A stretch of DNA of 15,236 bases from Synechococcaceae bacterium WBB_10_009 (GCA_010030955.1 RHBP01000024.1:1-15236); one strand, 5' to 3'; counted from the stretch's first letter, positions 1 to 6,075 are shown. The notes: a model not told the origin generated them from the letters alone. Numbers and translations are program-made.

Positions 1-409
1 ACAGCACGGTGACGATCTGGAAATCGATGCCGCCCAGCTCCTTGAAGCTGATGCCGTTGCCGGTCACCGCCAGGTCGCCATACACCTGATCGAGGCTGGT
101 GGTGAAGCGGGTCAGGATTTTGGTGGCCACGAACTGGGCCTCCTGGCGCTTGTTGGCGGGCTCACCTTTCACATACACCTCAGCGGGGTGCATGCAGATT
201 TCGCGCAGCTGGTACTTGCTGGAGGCGTCGAGGCTGATGGAGCCGCGGGCCGAATCCGGCAGGGTCGGGCAGTCGTTGGCCAGACCGGTGTTGTGGATGT
301 CGTCGTAGGTCAAGTTGGCCCGGTCCACCGCCTTGGCACCACCGCTGCAGGCGGTGACGAAGGTCAGACAGAGCGCCAGCACGAGGGCCAGCAGGGGACG
401 AAAACGCAT
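1..409 (-). CDS. psbO: Photosystem II manganese-stabilizing protein PsbO, N-terminal part (runs off window start)
   Basis: PsbO is the extrinsic protein on the lumenal face of photosystem II that stabilizes the Mn4CaO5 cluster and oxygen evolution. The first 136 residues are visible and the rest lies left of the window. After a hydrophobic signal segment (residues 5-20) come typical PsbO motifs: LTYDDI, NTGLANDCPTLPDSARGSI, the EICMHP cysteine region, NKRQEAQFV and KILTRFTTSLDQ, then GGIDFQ near the cut edge. The signal holds both a lipobox-like VTAC (Cys21) and an AKA-VD signal peptidase I site. The start is the ATG at 409-407, which directly precedes the signal peptide; no strong ribosome binding site is seen. 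The gene is divergent from the 113-aa hypothetical at 548, so the promoter must lie in 410-547. Identity is secure from the visible motifs. Confidence 0.96.
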   Translation of the reverse strand, partial: MRFRPLLALVLALCLTFVTACSGGAKAVDRANLTYDDIHNTGLANDCPTLPDSARGSISLDASSKYQLREICMHPAEVYVKGEPANKRQEAQFVATKILTRFTTSLDQVYGDLAVTGNGISFKELGGIDFQIVTVL

Positions 410-547
410 GGGGAGAAGCCGGTCTGGCGGGGAAAACCTCTGGTGGGGATGCGCCCGCTCGGGATACTACCGGTGCAAAAAGCCCATTCCGCGTACCATG
501 TCGCGGCTCTCAACAACCTGTATGCGAGAGCGGTTGAACTCCCCCCG
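410..547. promoter_or_regulatory. Divergent intergenic region between psbO and a small hypothetical gene
   Basis: This 138-base region is the longest gap in the window and should hold the psbO promoter and possibly one for the plus-strand gene at 548. On the minus strand a TAGTAT hexamer at 469-464 is a possible -10 element about 55 bases before the psbO ATG, but I find no well-spaced -35 partner. The stretch is otherwise unremarkable: no clear stem-loop and no strong repeat. The promoter role follows from the divergent layout; the exact element is a guess. Confidence 0.35.
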
Positions 548-889
548 ATGAGCGCTGGCAGCCCCAACGACCAATCCAACAACCGCCTGGCCGAGGGCGA
601 CTGGGAGGCGCGGCTGAGCAGCGAGCTGGCGGGCCTCCAGGGGCTGGCCGACGAGGTGGATGGCGACCCCGAGGCGCTGCTGCTGTTGCTGCGCCGCTTG
701 GAGGATCTGCACCGCACCATCCAGGACGGCCCCTTCCGCGCCAGCCTGCCCGCCGACCGCGGCGAACTGTTCAACCTGCTGCAGGGGATGGAGCGCAGTG
801 GCGGCTGGCCCTACATCCCGCGCCTGCAGCTGCGCACCTTCCTGGATCTGCTGCAGAGCGGCGACGACACGTCAGCCCTGGCCGCTTGA
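548..889 (+). CDS. Conserved hypothetical protein, 113 aa
   Basis: I do not recognise a named family. The protein is soluble and acidic, mostly predicted helix, with no signal peptide or membrane segment. It has a leucine-rich helix (about residues 41-58, DPEALLLLLRRLEDLHRTI) and a more conserved-looking C-terminal half containing RGELFNLLQGM, GGWPYIPRLQ and TFLDLL, the part I would expect to be under selection. I chose the ATG at 548 because upstream in-frame codons translate to low-complexity shadow sequence. It is divergent from psbO, and its last 18 bases overlap the 3' end of the convergent coaBC gene. I believe a protein of this kind often sits beside psbO and coaBC in marine Synechococcus, but that is from memory. 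Confidence 0.72.
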   Translation: MSAGSPNDQSNNRLAEGDWEARLSSELAGLQGLADEVDGDPEALLLLLRRLEDLHRTIQDGPFRASLPADRGELFNLLQGMERSGGWPYIPRLQLRTFLDLLQSGDDTSALAA

Positions 890-2134
890 GAGCAGCGCCC
901 CCAGGGCGGTGAGCAGTTGGTGCGCCACCGCCAGCTTGCCCTGGGTGGGCACCGTCTCCACCGCCGGGCCGGGCCCCAACAGCCAGCCCTGGTTGGCGGC
1001 GGCCCCGAACCCCGATCCGGGCTGATCGATCGGATTGGCGAACAACAGGTCGCACCCCTTGCGGGCGAATTTGGCCTGGGCCTGGGGCAGCACATCACCG
1101 CTGTGGGCGGCGAAGCCCAGGATGGGCTGGCCCGGCGGCCGCCGCTGCACCAGCTCCTGCAGCAGATCGGGCACCGCCTCCCACCCCTCAGCCAGCTGGG
1201 CGGTGAGGGCCTGCTTGCCTTGCTTGTGGGCCTGGGGGGCGAGCGGGCGATGGTCCGCCACGGCGGCGGCCATGGCGATGGCATCGGCGGCCGGCTGGTG
1301 CAGACGTAGCTGCTGCTGCAGCTCCGCGCCGGTGTCGATGCGCTGGCAGCTGAGCCCCTCCAGCCAGGCGGGATCCACCTGCAGCGGGCCATGCAGCAGC
1401 TGAACCGCCGCACCCCGCAACCGGGCCGCCTGGGCCAACGCCACCCCCATGCGGCCGGTGCTGGGGTTGGTGATGCAACGGGCCGGATCCATCCACTCAC
1501 GCGTTGGGCCGGCCGTGACCAGCAGCCGGCGCCCCTGCCAATCGCGGCGCCAGCCCCAGAGCGCCAGGGATTCCAAGGCCAGCAGCAACAGGTCCGGCTC
1601 CGCCATGCGGCCGGTGCCCTGGCGGTCGCAGGCCAGCAGCCCCTCGGCGGGGCCTAGGGGCAGCACGCGTTCAAACCCCTGCAGCCGCTGCCAGTTGGCG
1701 AGCACCCCCGGTGAGCTCCACATGGCGGTGTTCATGGCGGCGGCCGCCAGCACCGGCGCTTCGGTGGCCAGCAGGATCGAGGCCAGCAGGCTGTCGCCGA
1801 GGCCGTGCACCCACCGGCCCAGGCTGGTGGCCGAGAGCGGCGCCAGCAGCACCAGCTCGGCCCACTCCGCCAGCTCCACATGCAGCGGCCGTGCCGCCGT
1901 GTGGCTCCATTGATCGGCATCGAGATAGGAGCGCTGGCGGCTGAGGCTGGCCAGGGCCACCGGGCTCACCAGCTGGGCGGCGCTGGGGGTGAGCACGCAG
2001 CGCACCTCGGCGCCACGCTTGGCCAGGGCGCTCACCACCAGCGGCAGCTTCACCGCCGCGATGCTGCCGCTGATGCCCACCAAAATCCGCCGGCCCGCTA
2101 GCGGATCGGGGGGACCGAGCGGCTCAGTCTTCAT
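872..2134 (-). CDS. coaBC: Bifunctional phosphopantothenoylcysteine decarboxylase / phosphopantothenate-cysteine ligase (CoaBC, Dfp)
   Basis: CoaBC performs two consecutive cytosolic steps of coenzyme A synthesis: CoaB joins cysteine to 4'-phosphopantothenate, and CoaC, an FMN flavoprotein, decarboxylates the product. The 420-aa protein has the standard order. The CoaC domain (about 12-190) carries GISGSIAAVK, the active-site His85 in PLHVEL, the substrate motif MNTAMW (134-139) and Cys169 in LLACDRQGTGRM. The CoaB domain (about 195-415) carries LVTAGPTREWMDP, the nucleotide-binding region NPSTGRMG and AMAAAVADHRP. The CoaB lysine segment reads HKQGK where many homologues have HKIKK, a mild divergence. 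The start is ATG 2134 with AGGA eight bases upstream (2146-2143); it overlaps the end of the DUF2555-like gene by 11 bases, indicating translational coupling. The 3' end overlaps the convergent hypothetical gene. Confidence 0.95.
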   Translation of the reverse strand: MKTEPLGPPDPLAGRRILVGISGSIAAVKLPLVVSALAKRGAEVRCVLTPSAAQLVSPVALASLSRQRSYLDADQWSHTAARPLHVELAEWAELVLLAPLSATSLGRWVHGLGDSLLASILLATEAPVLAAAAMNTAMWSSPGVLANWQRLQGFERVLPLGPAEGLLACDRQGTGRMAEPDLLLLALESLALWGWRRDWQGRRLLVTAGPTREWMDPARCITNPSTGRMGVALAQAARLRGAAVQLLHGPLQVDPAWLEGLSCQRIDTGAELQQQLRLHQPAADAIAMAAAVADHRPLAPQAHKQGKQALTAQLAEGWEAVPDLLQELVQRRPPGQPILGFAAHSGDVLPQAQAKFARKGCDLLFANPIDQPGSGFGAAANQGWLLGPGPAVETVPTQGKLAVAHQLLTALGALLSSGQG

Positions 2135-2339
2135 CGAAGGGTTCCTGATCCACCAGGTGCACGTAGGGGCGGGCCAGGTCGGGGCGGTGGATCGCCACGG
2201 CCCGCAGCAGATGCCAGTCCTGCAGTCCGGCGAAAGCGCTGGGGTAGTCGTCCTCCTCGAGGCGCCGCGCCAAGGCCGCCATGGAAGCCTCATCCAGGGA
2301 GGCGATCAGCTCGGCGGTGATGGTGGGGGCGTTGGTCAT
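2124..2339 (-). CDS. DUF2555-like small cyanobacterial protein, 71 aa
   Basis: A short acidic soluble protein that I match from memory to DUF2555, a family largely confined to cyanobacteria with no assigned function. Visible hallmarks are an N-terminal helix (ITAELIASLDEASMAALARRL), the EEDDYPSAFAGLQDWHLLRA core (about 30-49) and a C-terminal RPYVHLVDQEPFDED tail. It has no membrane segment or cysteine. I chose ATG 2339 because residues upstream of it are low-complexity shadow. Its stop (2126-2124) lies inside the start of coaBC, so the two are probably co-transcribed and coupled. The gene starts 69 bases from the divergent tRNA-Ala. The family name is moderately sure; that it is a real gene is quite sure. 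Confidence 0.82.
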   Translation of the reverse strand: MTNAPTITAELIASLDEASMAALARRLEEDDYPSAFAGLQDWHLLRAVAIHRPDLARPYVHLVDQEPFDED

Positions 2340-2408
2340 GGCGGGGGTGCGGGGCCGGCAAAGGCTGATAAGTTCTGGCCAGGACGCCGCTGCGGCGGAG
2401 GCCAACCC

Positions 2409-2481
2409 GGGGAATTAGCTCAGCTGGTAGAGCGCTGCGATCGCACCGCAGAGGTCAGGGGTTCGAGTCCCCTATTCTCCA
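2409..2481 (+). tRNA. tRNA-Ala, anticodon CGC
   Basis: The 73 bases fold into a complete cloverleaf. The seven-base acceptor stem (2409-2415 with 2474-2480) contains the G3-U70 wobble pair (2411 with 2478) that defines alanine identity. The anticodon stem is CTGCG/CGCAG, with loop ATCGCAC giving anticodon CGC (2442-2444), which reads GCG codons. The T arm is AGGGG-TTCGAGT-CCCCT and the discriminator is A at 2481. The 3' CCA is not encoded in register. GCG-reading tRNAs are a luxury species next to the usual UGC and GGC isoacceptors and fit a GC-rich genome. Two bases of the anticodon stem-loop boundary fall within the octamer GCGATCGC (2437-2444). Confidence 0.95.
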
Positions 2482-2520
2482 TCCACGTTCCAGCCCAGGG
2501 CAGCACACGGGGGATTGGCG

Positions 2521-2682
2521 ATGGAATGGAGCGCTGAAGCGGAAACCAAGCTCAAAGAGGTGCCTTTCTTTGTGCGGCCGGCGGTGCGCAAACGCATCGA
2601 AGCGCTGGCCAGCGAAAGCGGGCGCAGCGCCATTGATCTGGCCTTCTTCGAGCAGGCAAAAGCCCAATTCGGCCAGAAGTAA
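2521..2682 (+). CDS. Stand-alone PCP_red domain peptide, 53 aa
   Basis: This 53-residue peptide consists almost entirely of the PCP_red fold (Pfam PF08369), the small domain also found at the C-terminus of the ChlB/BchB subunit of light-independent protochlorophyllide reductase. Visible features are a tryptophan near the start (MEWSAEAETKL), the PFFVRPAVRKRIEALA core (about 15-30), and the C-terminal FFEQAKAQFG. There is no membrane segment. The ATG at 2521 starts 39 bases after tRNA-Ala. Cyanobacteria often carry such free copies; I know of no assigned role, and a function in chlorophyll synthesis is only inferred from the domain. The gene is too short for many gene finders and is easily missed. 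Confidence 0.85.
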   Translation: MEWSAEAETKLKEVPFFVRPAVRKRIEALASESGRSAIDLAFFEQAKAQFGQK

Positions 2683-2746
2683 TTCTGGGGGCCGCAGGGC
2701 GATGCGGTAAAAGGGACACAAATCTTCCCGGTTTCCGGTCGAGCAG

Positions 2747-2944
2747 ATGTCGCAGTCGAAGCGCGAGCAGGTGGTGAGCCACCTGCGCTACATCCGCCAG
2801 GAGCTGCGTGAGATGCACCAGGGCGTGATGGAAGACGGCCTGCTGCCTGAAGCCGGTGAGGTGCGCGGTGTGATGGCCCAGATGGAGGCCCTGCTGGAGT
2901 TGCTGGAAGGCAAAGGCGCCCGTAAGAAAGACAGCGACGGCTGA
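2747..2944 (+). CDS. Small conserved hypothetical protein, 65 aa
   Basis: I do not recognise a named family. The 65-residue product is soluble, highly charged and helical: SHLRYIRQELREMHQGVM (about 11-28) is a likely amphipathic helix, followed by a DGLLPEAGEV turn and a second leucine-rich helix (MAQMEALLELLEG), ending in a basic-acidic tail. The two-helix hairpin layout could support dimerization, which is inference only. ATG 2747 is the first in-frame start; no strong ribosome binding site is visible. It ends eight bases before the ycf20 start, so the two are probably translated from one message. Confidence 0.75.
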   Translation: MSQSKREQVVSHLRYIRQELREMHQGVMEDGLLPEAGEVRGVMAQMEALLELLEGKGARKKDSDG

Positions 2945-2952
2945 TTGCCTGG

Positions 2953-3300
2953 TTGAACAGCGTTCCCCCGCCGCAACGAACCCGACTGCAGAGCAGCCTC
3001 GGCGGAGCCTGGCCCCGGCTCGAGCGCTGGGCCGCCAACCCCTGGAGGCGGCTGTCGCTGCTCCTGATTGTGCTGCTGGGGGCCTTCGTGATCGGCAATG
3101 CCATCGGCACCCTCACCGGCGCCCGCGCCTTCCTCGATCCCGTGGCGGCGTTGCTGTGTGTGCTGCTGATTGAGGCGGCGATCCGGCTGCGGGGGCCGCT
3201 GCGGCGGCGCCCGGGCGACCGCCTGGGGCTCCAGCTGGTGGACATGGCCCGCCTGGGGTTCAGCTACGGGCTGCTGCTGGAGGGCTTCAAGCTGCTCTGA
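2953..3300 (+). CDS. ycf20: Ycf20 / DUF565 membrane protein, 115 aa
   Basis: The protein matches the Ycf20 (DUF565) family of cyanobacteria and plastids. Hallmarks are NPWRRLSLLLIVLLGAFVIG (about 29-48), an NAIGTLTG turn, a second hydrophobic segment (DPVAALLCVLLIEAAIRL, about 62-79), and the C-terminal LGFSYGLLLEGFKLL. It is predicted to span the membrane at least twice and is expected in the thylakoid. In algae and plants, Ycf20 relatives are linked to non-photochemical quenching of excess light; the bacterial role is not established. The only plausible start is TTG 2953, just after the stop of the 65-aa gene; an upstream ATT is less likely. It converges on pyrB with an 18-base gap that shows no clear terminator. 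Confidence 0.86.
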   Translation: MNSVPPPQRTRLQSSLGGAWPRLERWAANPWRRLSLLLIVLLGAFVIGNAIGTLTGARAFLDPVAALLCVLLIEAAIRLRGPLRRRPGDRLGLQLVDMARLGFSYGLLLEGFKLL

Positions 3301-3318
3301 GCGGCATCGCTCCGGCGC

Positions 3319-4329
3319 TTAGCGGGCCGCCAGCAGATACAGCAACGCCATGCGCACGGGGATGCCGTTGGTGACCTGCTCCTCCACCAGGCAGCGGGCG
3401 GGATCATCCAGCAGGGCGCCACTCAGTTCCACGCCACGGTTCACCGGGCCGGGATGCAGCACCGGCACCGCGGCACCGCAATGCTCCAACCGCGCATGGG
3501 TGAGGCCGTACTGGCGGTGGTAGCTCTCCAAGCTGGTGAGCAATTGCTGGGTCATGCGCTCCTTCTGCAGGCGCAGGGTCATCACCGCATCGGCACCGGC
3601 GAGGGCCTGATCGAGATCGCGCTCGATGCGCACCGTGCCCCGCTGGGCCACCGGATCGCTGGGCTGCCCGGGCGGCGGCGCCGCCACGAACGCCGCAAAG
3701 GCCTCCGGCAGCAGGGTGGGGGGCCCGCACAGCACCACATCGGCGCCGCAGGCGGTGAGGGCCCAGAGGTTGGAGCGGGCCACGCGGGAATGGAGCACAT
3801 CGCCCACGATCACGATGCGCCGGCCGCGCAGGGCCTCGGGGGTGGGTGCCTCCGGAGCGAAGTGGCGCGCCAGGGTGAACAGATCCAGAAGCCCCTGGCT
3901 GGGGTGGCTGTGGAGGCCATCACCGCCGTTGAGCACCGACACCCGCTCACCGCTGGCGTCGAGGTCGCGGGCGAGGCTGGCGGGCACGCCGGTGCAGCGG
4001 TGGCGCACCACCAGCAGCTCAGCCCCCATGGCCACGTAGGTGCGGGCGGTGTCGAGCAGGCTTTCGCCCTTGCTCAGGGAGCTGGAGGAGGGGGAAAAGC
4101 TCTGCACATCGGCGGACAGCCGCCGGGCCGCCAGCTCGAAGCTGCTGCGGGTGCGGGTGCTGGGCTCAAAGAACAGGGTGGTCACCAGCCGGCCCTGCAG
4201 GGCCGGCAGCTTGCGGGCGCCGCTGGTGGGCATGGCCCGGAAGCGCTGGGCCAGCTCCAGAACGGTGGTGTAATCCTCAAGCGAGAAGGCCGCCAGATCG
4301 AGCACGTGGCGGTGGGTCCAGTCGCTCAA
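3319..4329 (-). CDS. pyrB: Aspartate carbamoyltransferase catalytic subunit
   Basis: PyrB condenses carbamoyl phosphate with L-aspartate, the committed step of de novo pyrimidine synthesis in the cytosol. The 336-aa protein shows the carbamoyl-phosphate loop STRTR (57-61) within FFEPSTRTRSSFE, the SKGES loop (87-91) donated between subunits, VRHRCTG (108-114), HPSQGLLD (142-149), IVGDVLHSRVARSN, and the HPGPVNRGVE motif near residue 293. Length is near the roughly 310-340 typical of the catalytic chain. The start is TTG at 4329-4327; homologues I recall begin at the same WTHRHVLDLAAF segment. It lies 26 bases downstream of the glycosylase gene on the same strand and may share its transcript. 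No pyrI regulatory chain is seen nearby. Confidence 0.96.
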   Translation of the reverse strand: MSDWTHRHVLDLAAFSLEDYTTVLELAQRFRAMPTSGARKLPALQGRLVTTLFFEPSTRTRSSFELAARRLSADVQSFSPSSSSLSKGESLLDTARTYVAMGAELLVVRHRCTGVPASLARDLDASGERVSVLNGGDGLHSHPSQGLLDLFTLARHFAPEAPTPEALRGRRIVIVGDVLHSRVARSNLWALTACGADVVLCGPPTLLPEAFAAFVAAPPPGQPSDPVAQRGTVRIERDLDQALAGADAVMTLRLQKERMTQQLLTSLESYHRQYGLTHARLEHCGAAVPVLHPGPVNRGVELSGALLDDPARCLVEEQVTNGIPVRMALLYLLAAR

Positions 4330-4355
4330 GGCTGCCCGTGGTTCACACCCGCAGG

Positions 4356-5048
4356 CTAGGAGCCCGCGGCGCCGGCGGCCACGGCCCAGGCCTCAGCGGG
4401 CCGGGGGGTGCGGTCTCCCCGGGCACGGCGGCTCACACTGCGGCTGTGGCGCAGGTACCAGCGCCAGGGAAGCGCCTGGCCAGCGCTGATGCCGATGCGG
4501 GTGGTCTGGATCCGATCCTCTGGGCCCACCGGCCGCCAGGCAGCCGGCCGCGGTGCCAGCCACACCCCCTGCTCCGGTGCGGCGAGCTGGGCGTCATGGC
4601 GGCGATCGAGGCCAAAGCGCCGCGCCAACAGTGCCGGCCCCGCCGCCACCCGCTCCGGTTCACCCGGCAGGGCCAGCGCCCGCAACAACACCCCGTTGGC
4701 CCACCCGGCGCGGCCGGTGACCACGTTCACACAGTGGTGAATGCCATAGCTCACATAGACGTAAAAGCGCCCAGGCTCACCAAAGAGGGTTTCGTTGCTG
4801 GGGCTGCGGCGCCGATGCCCGTGGCAGGCGGGCTCGGATTGGCAATACGCCTCGGTTTCCACAAGTACGCCCCACAGCAAGCCGCCATCGGGTTGGCGTT
4901 TCACCAAAAGGCAGCCGATGAGCTCGGGGGCGACCACCTCAGCGGGGCGGGCGAAGAAGGCGCTGGGAAGCGGCAGAACGGCGGCAGTGCAGTGAGGGAG
5001 CGCTGGCACCAGAGCCAACGCTGTCGCGTGATCAGGGATGCGTTGCAT
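4356..5048 (-). CDS. DNA-3-methyladenine glycosylase, AAG/MPG type
   Basis: This enzyme excises alkylated purines such as 3-methyladenine to start base excision repair. The 230-residue product has the AAG fold signature: LPSAFFARPAEVVAPELIGCLLV (about 27-49) is the usual domain start, VETEAY (63-68) carries the catalytic Glu66 and nearby Tyr68, and FYVYVSYGIHHCVNVV (95-110) forms the DNA-binding pocket strand. The usual GPGKL-type motif reads GPALL here. ATG 5048 gives a 27-residue lead before the domain; ATG 5060, four codons upstream, is also possible. The C-terminus is proline/alanine-rich and looks unstructured. It is followed by pyrB and is divergent from the carbonic anhydrase gene, only 48 bases away. 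Family assignment is firm; the exact start is not. Confidence 0.9.
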   Translation of the reverse strand: MQRIPDHATALALVPALPHCTAAVLPLPSAFFARPAEVVAPELIGCLLVKRQPDGGLLWGVLVETEAYCQSEPACHGHRRRSPSNETLFGEPGRFYVYVSYGIHHCVNVVTGRAGWANGVLLRALALPGEPERVAAGPALLARRFGLDRRHDAQLAAPEQGVWLAPRPAAWRPVGPEDRIQTTRIGISAGQALPWRWYLRHSRSVSRRARGDRTPRPAEAWAVAAGAAGS

Positions 5049-5096
5049 CTCGATCCCCATCGAACTAGCTTGCGCACATCAAACAGCATCATCTTG

Positions 5097-5852
5097 ATGG
5101 CGTCCCTGAAGCCTCACGAGCTCTCGCTGGCCCTGATCATGGTGGGGACGTCCATCACACCGCTCGCGTCTCTGGCCAAGCCCCAATACGGGTATTCCGG
5201 AAACATTGGCCCAGCAGAATGGTCCAAATTGAGCCCGAAATATGCCGCCTGCTCTGATGGCTCTGAGCAGGCGCCGGTGAACATCGTCACCAAAAACACC
5301 GTTAGGAAAAGTGTAGCCACTGAGATTCAACCCCAATATGTGGCCACCAGCGGCGAGGTTGTCAATACCGGTACCACCGTTCAGGTGAACACATCCGGCA
5401 CCATCAAGATTGGCAAGACCGCCTACAAGCTGCTGCAATACCACTTCCATACCCCTAGCGAAGAAGCCATCAACGGCACCCATTACGCCATGAACGTGCA
5501 CCTGGTGCACCAGGATGCAAAGGGTCGCCTGGCGGTGATTGGGGTGAACTTCAAGCCAGGCTCAGCCAATCCCTATCTCGCGTCCTTCTGGAAGAACATT
5601 CCGACCAAGCCAGGCGGCAGCGTTAGCGTGAACCTGCCATCGCTAAAGGAGCTACTTCCCGCCTCACTGGATTACTACACCTTCGCCGGCTCGCTCACCA
5701 CACCTCCATGCACGGAGGGTGTTCAGTTTTATATTCTCAAGCAACCTGTTTCGATCTCCGCCCAGCAACTGTCCGCCTTTCGCAAGCTCTACCCCATGAA
5801 CGCGCGGCCGCTGCAACCCCTCAACGAGCGCGTGATCAAGACCAACAAATAA
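5097..5852 (+). CDS. Alpha-class carbonic anhydrase, exported
   Basis: The enzyme interconverts CO2 and bicarbonate with a zinc ion. The 251-residue product has an export signal (about 1-28, cleavage probably after ASLA), so it should act in the periplasm. Zinc ligands His116 and His118 (QYHFH) and His135 (NVHLVH) are present, as are Thr201 in SLTTPPC and Glu122/Glu123. Cys52 and Cys205 match the disulfide pair of bacterial alpha-CAs. The usual proton-shuttle His (His64 in human CA II) is replaced by Thr93. The start is ATG 5097, directly before the signal; the open frame extends far upstream only as antisense of the glycosylase gene. G+C is visibly lower than around it (26 of 60 in 5281-5340 versus 45 of 60 in 6601-6660), suggesting horizontal acquisition. 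It is of the EcaA type by family, but I do not assign that symbol. Confidence 0.95.
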   Translation: MASLKPHELSLALIMVGTSITPLASLAKPQYGYSGNIGPAEWSKLSPKYAACSDGSEQAPVNIVTKNTVRKSVATEIQPQYVATSGEVVNTGTTVQVNTSGTIKIGKTAYKLLQYHFHTPSEEAINGTHYAMNVHLVHQDAKGRLAVIGVNFKPGSANPYLASFWKNIPTKPGGSVSVNLPSLKELLPASLDYYTFAGSLTTPPCTEGVQFYILKQPVSISAQQLSAFRKLYPMNARPLQPLNERVIKTNK

Positions 5853-5869
5853 GGGCACGATCCATGCCC
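5853..5869 (+). terminator. Weak stem-loop just after the carbonic anhydrase stop
   Basis: GGGCA (5853-5857) pairs with TGCCC (5865-5869) around a seven-base loop immediately after the TAA. No T-run follows, so this is at best a weak or factor-dependent terminator, or a message-stabilizing hairpin. A five-base-pair stem could arise by chance in GC-rich DNA. Confidence 0.2.
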
Positions 5870-5925
5870 AGCCGGCACAGAAGCGCCAGACTGGGCCCAG
5901 CTCCCAACCCATCGCACAAACAACC

Positions 5926-6063
5926 ATGGATTCTGGCGGCTTCACCCTGGCCACAGTGTTGCTCGGCGGCAGCGGCCTGTTTGTGCTGGCCACCCTGTTC
6001 TTCGGCACCAAGGGCGGCTACTACGACACCGACGCCTACGACGGCAACGGCACCGCCCACTAG
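5926..6063 (+). CDS. Single-span membrane microprotein, 45 aa
   Basis: I do not recognise a named family. The 45-residue frame begins with ATG at 5926 and has a short polar start (MDSGG), one clear transmembrane helix (about residues 6-27, TLATVLLGGSGLFVLATLFF) and a polar tail GTKGGYYDTDAYDGNGTAH rich in Tyr, Asp and Gly. This layout resembles small subunits of cyanobacterial thylakoid complexes, and the tail looks far too ordered to be chance. The function is unknown; association with a photosynthetic or respiratory complex is inference. The gene lies 73 bases after the carbonic anhydrase and ends 12 bases before the convergent broken gene. G+C returns to the local high level here, so it is probably native rather than part of the carbonic anhydrase segment. 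Confidence 0.7.
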   Translation: MDSGGFTLATVLLGGSGLFVLATLFFGTKGGYYDTDAYDGNGTAH

Positions 6064-6075
6064 GCCCGCAGGGAC

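Noticed and set aside
188..547. Upstream extension of the 113-aa hypothetical gene into psbO
   Set aside because: The added residues overlap psbO antisense and look like shadow sequence, while a plausible start exists at 548.
3454..4359. A 301-codon plus-strand open frame across pyrB
   Set aside because: pyrB on the other strand has every expected motif; this frame is compositional shadow.
4338..5096. Long N-terminal extension of the carbonic anhydrase frame
   Set aside because: The extension is antisense to the DNA glycosylase gene and has no domain, while a proper signal peptide begins at ATG 5097.
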